Source of the DNA: Emiliania huxleyi CCMP1516 | Lineage: Eukaryota; Haptophyta; Isochrysidales; Noelaerhabdaceae | Length of the DNA stretch: 64,000 nt | NCBI RefSeq assembly: GCF_000372725.1 | Contig: NW_005200881.1 | Span: 168,112 to 232,111 of the forward strand | Direction of reading: 5' to 3' | Part shown: in pieces, positions 62,303 to 64,000 of the stretch | How the letters are laid out: each line of letters starts with the position of its first letter | Numbering within the stretch: position 1 is the first letter of the stretch | Made by a program: the position numbers and the translations under genes | Notes under the pieces: generated by a model | What the model saw: the letters and a program-made list of their open reading frames with translations, nothing else | Told to the model about the DNA's origin: nothing | Database searches by the model: none

Positions 62303-63581
62303 TCAGCCGCTCCTCGCCTTTCCGTTGGTCAGCATCGCCAGCCGATCGCGCCGCAGCTTCGCGTTGTCCGCCTCCGCCTCGGCCAACGCCGCCTCGAGCT
62401 GGTTGGTCCGCTGCAGCGCCTCGGCGCCGCCGGCGCTGCTCGCAGCCTCGAGCTGCGCCGCGAGCCGACGCGACTTTCCTCGCGCCTCGTCCGCCTCGAA
62501 CTCGAGCTCCGCAATCCGCAGCTTGGCCATCACCAGCGCCTCGGCCAGCCGGCGGCGGAACCCAATCAGCCAGTTGCGAGCGGCGCGGCTGATGACGGCA
62601 GCCGCCCACAAATCGTCGGTGGCCTTTGTGAGGAAGTCCGCCCCGCTGCGCCCCGCCCCAGCAGCGCCGCCCCCCCGCCCGCCCTCCTCCCCGTCCGCGG
62701 ACTCCTCCTCGTCCGCCGTGTCGCCCCCCTCCGACGCGCCCTCCTCCCCCTCGGAGTTGGACGCGTCGTCGAGCCCGCCCGCCTGCTCGAGCCGCGCCGC
62801 GAGGTCGGAGAGACCACGGACCCCGCGCGGAGGGGAAAGCGTCTCCTCCCCGCTCGCAGCAGCCTCTGCAGCCGCCTCCTCCCGCGAAGCCTCTGCCGGC
62901 TGCGCCGCCGGTTGCCTCGCCTGTGCTGCTTCCTCCGCCTGCGCCGCCTGCGCCGCCTGCGCCGCCTGCGCCGCCTGCGCCGCCTGCGCCGCCTGCGCCG
63001 CCACCAGCGCAGCCTCCGCCTCCTCCAGCGCCGCCTCCGCCGCCTCCGCCCTTCGCCGCTCCTCCGCCGCCTCTGCGGCCGCCTCCTCCAGGGCCGCCTC
63101 CGCCGCCTCCGCCGCTTCCGCTGCAGCCACCTCGGCCGCCTCCTTCGCCGCAGCCGCCTCGGCGGCCGCCGCCTCGGCCGCCGCCCCAGCCGCCGCCCCG
63201 GCCGCGGCCCCGGCCGCTGCGGAGTCAGCTGCCGCCTCGGCCGTCGCGGCTCGCTCCCGTTGCTCCTCCGCCTCCGCCTGCGCACGCTCCGCCTCCGCCT
63301 GCGCACGCTCCGCCTCCGCCTGCGCACGCTCCGCCTCCGCCTGCCAGTGGCGGACGTCGGCGGCGCCCACGACCGCCGCAGCCGACAGCGCCTCCAGCCG
63401 GCTGACAAGCTCAGTCAGCTCGCCGTCCCGCAGCTCGACTGCTCCCTCCCCGCCGCCGCCCTCCCCGCCGTCCGACTCGCTCTCCCCACCTCGAACAGCG
63501 CGCTGCACCGCCTCCGCCAGAGCGCTCAGCCGCCTCTCCGCCTCCTCCTTCTCCTTCTCGGCCGCAGAGGCTCGCGACTCG

Positions 63582-63619
<38 letters not shown>

Positions 63620-64000
63620 CCCTGCCGCCGTCCCCGCCGCCGCCGCGGTGGCGGCGGCGGCGGCCGACTCCGCCTCCACATCGGCTTGCCTCCGCTCGGC
63701 GGCGTCCGCGCGCGAGCTCGACTCGGCCGCGGCCGCCTCGGCCACCGCCTGCGCCGCGGCCGCTGCTGCAGCCGCCGCGACTGCTGCTGCGGCCGCCGCC
63801 TCAGCCTTGTCGGCCCGGAGCGAGGCGGCGGTGGCGTCCGCCTCCGCCTCAGCCATCCGCTCGCGCGGCGTCTTCTCGCCCTTGGCGCGGCCGAGAGAGG
63901 CGGCGACGCCGTTCTCCGCCGCCGCCCGCCGTGCGAGCTCCTGCTGCTCCTCCCCAAACACTCGGAGCGCGGCGACCTCCTCTGCTGCTTCCGCGGCCGC
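62303..64000 (-). CDS. Ala/Glu-rich coiled-coil protein, C-terminal part
   Basis: The frame is open from the right window edge to a stop at 62305-62303, at least 565 residues. Long runs of Ala with regularly spaced Glu, Arg and Gln (AEAERAQAEAERAQAEAERA; AAQAAQAAQAAQ) indicate extended coiled coil. An acidic spacer (NSEGEEGASEGGDTADEEES) is followed by a more ordered end: FLTKATDDLWAAAVISRAAR, ELEFEADEARGKSRRLAAQL and a final coil ending NGKARSG. Tandem GCCTGCGCC-type codon repeats (62937-63005 and 63280-63345) are length-variable. No motor or kinase domain is visible in this part. Start lies beyond 64000. Confidence 0.7.

Noticed and set aside
62923-63405. Long Pro-rich forward ORF opposite the coiled-coil gene
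   Set aside because: It is the antisense reading of GCC/GCG-rich Ala codons; the minus frame is longer, open to the window edge and has heptad-like order.

Overview
The window is GC-rich nuclear DNA from a microbial eukaryote, most likely a haptophyte alga of the Emiliania/Gephyrocapsa type. That call rests on very high GC, short introns (mostly 60-150 nt), a mixed algal/bacterial-type gene set, and a majority of introns with a GC rather than GT donor. A dinoflagellate (GC and GA donors are known there) or a pelagophyte cannot be excluded from sequence alone, but gene density is too high for a typical dinoflagellate. There is one assembly gap of 332 N (20720-21051), inside an intron.

Layout. 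0-9 kb: 5' end of a taurine/sulfonate-type binding protein (-), a broken Kelch fragment (+), a polytopic HTTM-like membrane protein (+) and a 4-coumarate/acyl-CoA ligase (-). 9-16 kb: membrane-anchored papain-like peptidase (+), a secreted protein (+), a probably N-myristoylated protein kinase (-). 16-22 kb: a complete 16-exon UPF1 helicase (+). 23-25.5 kb: GH28-like membrane protein (+). 25.5-30.6 kb: repeat-rich, with LINE-like remnants and a long inverted-repeat (foldback) element. 30.7-33.1 kb: secreted protein and Asp/Glu-racemase-like enzyme (+). 33.4-38.7 kb: three non-autonomous DNA elements with target-site duplications around a fused beta-alpha nitrile hydratase (-). 39.8-46.2 kb: small membrane protein (+), CPSF30 (-), two proline-rich membrane proteins (-). 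46.2-49.4 kb: repeats, a 149-bp TG tract, a MITE. 49.3-54.7 kb: Cys-rich protein (-), Mpv17/PMP22 protein (+), an RS/zinc-knuckle/J-domain protein (-), a small membrane protein (-). 55.5-59.6 kb: four-TM protein with a repeated tail (-), a 2-oxoglutarate/Fe oxygenase-like protein (-). 59.7-62.3 kb: repeats. 62.3-64 kb: Ala-rich coiled-coil protein (-), running off the end.

Genes are unrelated neighbours on both strands with no operons, but three handle mRNA (UPF1, CPSF30, RS/J protein). I resolved 54 introns by hand from reading frame and family alignment: 33 begin GC, 19 GT and 2 GA; nearly all end AG and are followed by G. Many introns start with the same bases as the downstream exon, several are exact or near-exact tandem duplications across a splice site, and several carry minisatellites. 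This intron biology, the fused nitrile hydratase with a His-rich linker, the RS/CCHC/J architecture, and the set of short elements with target duplications are the most interesting content.
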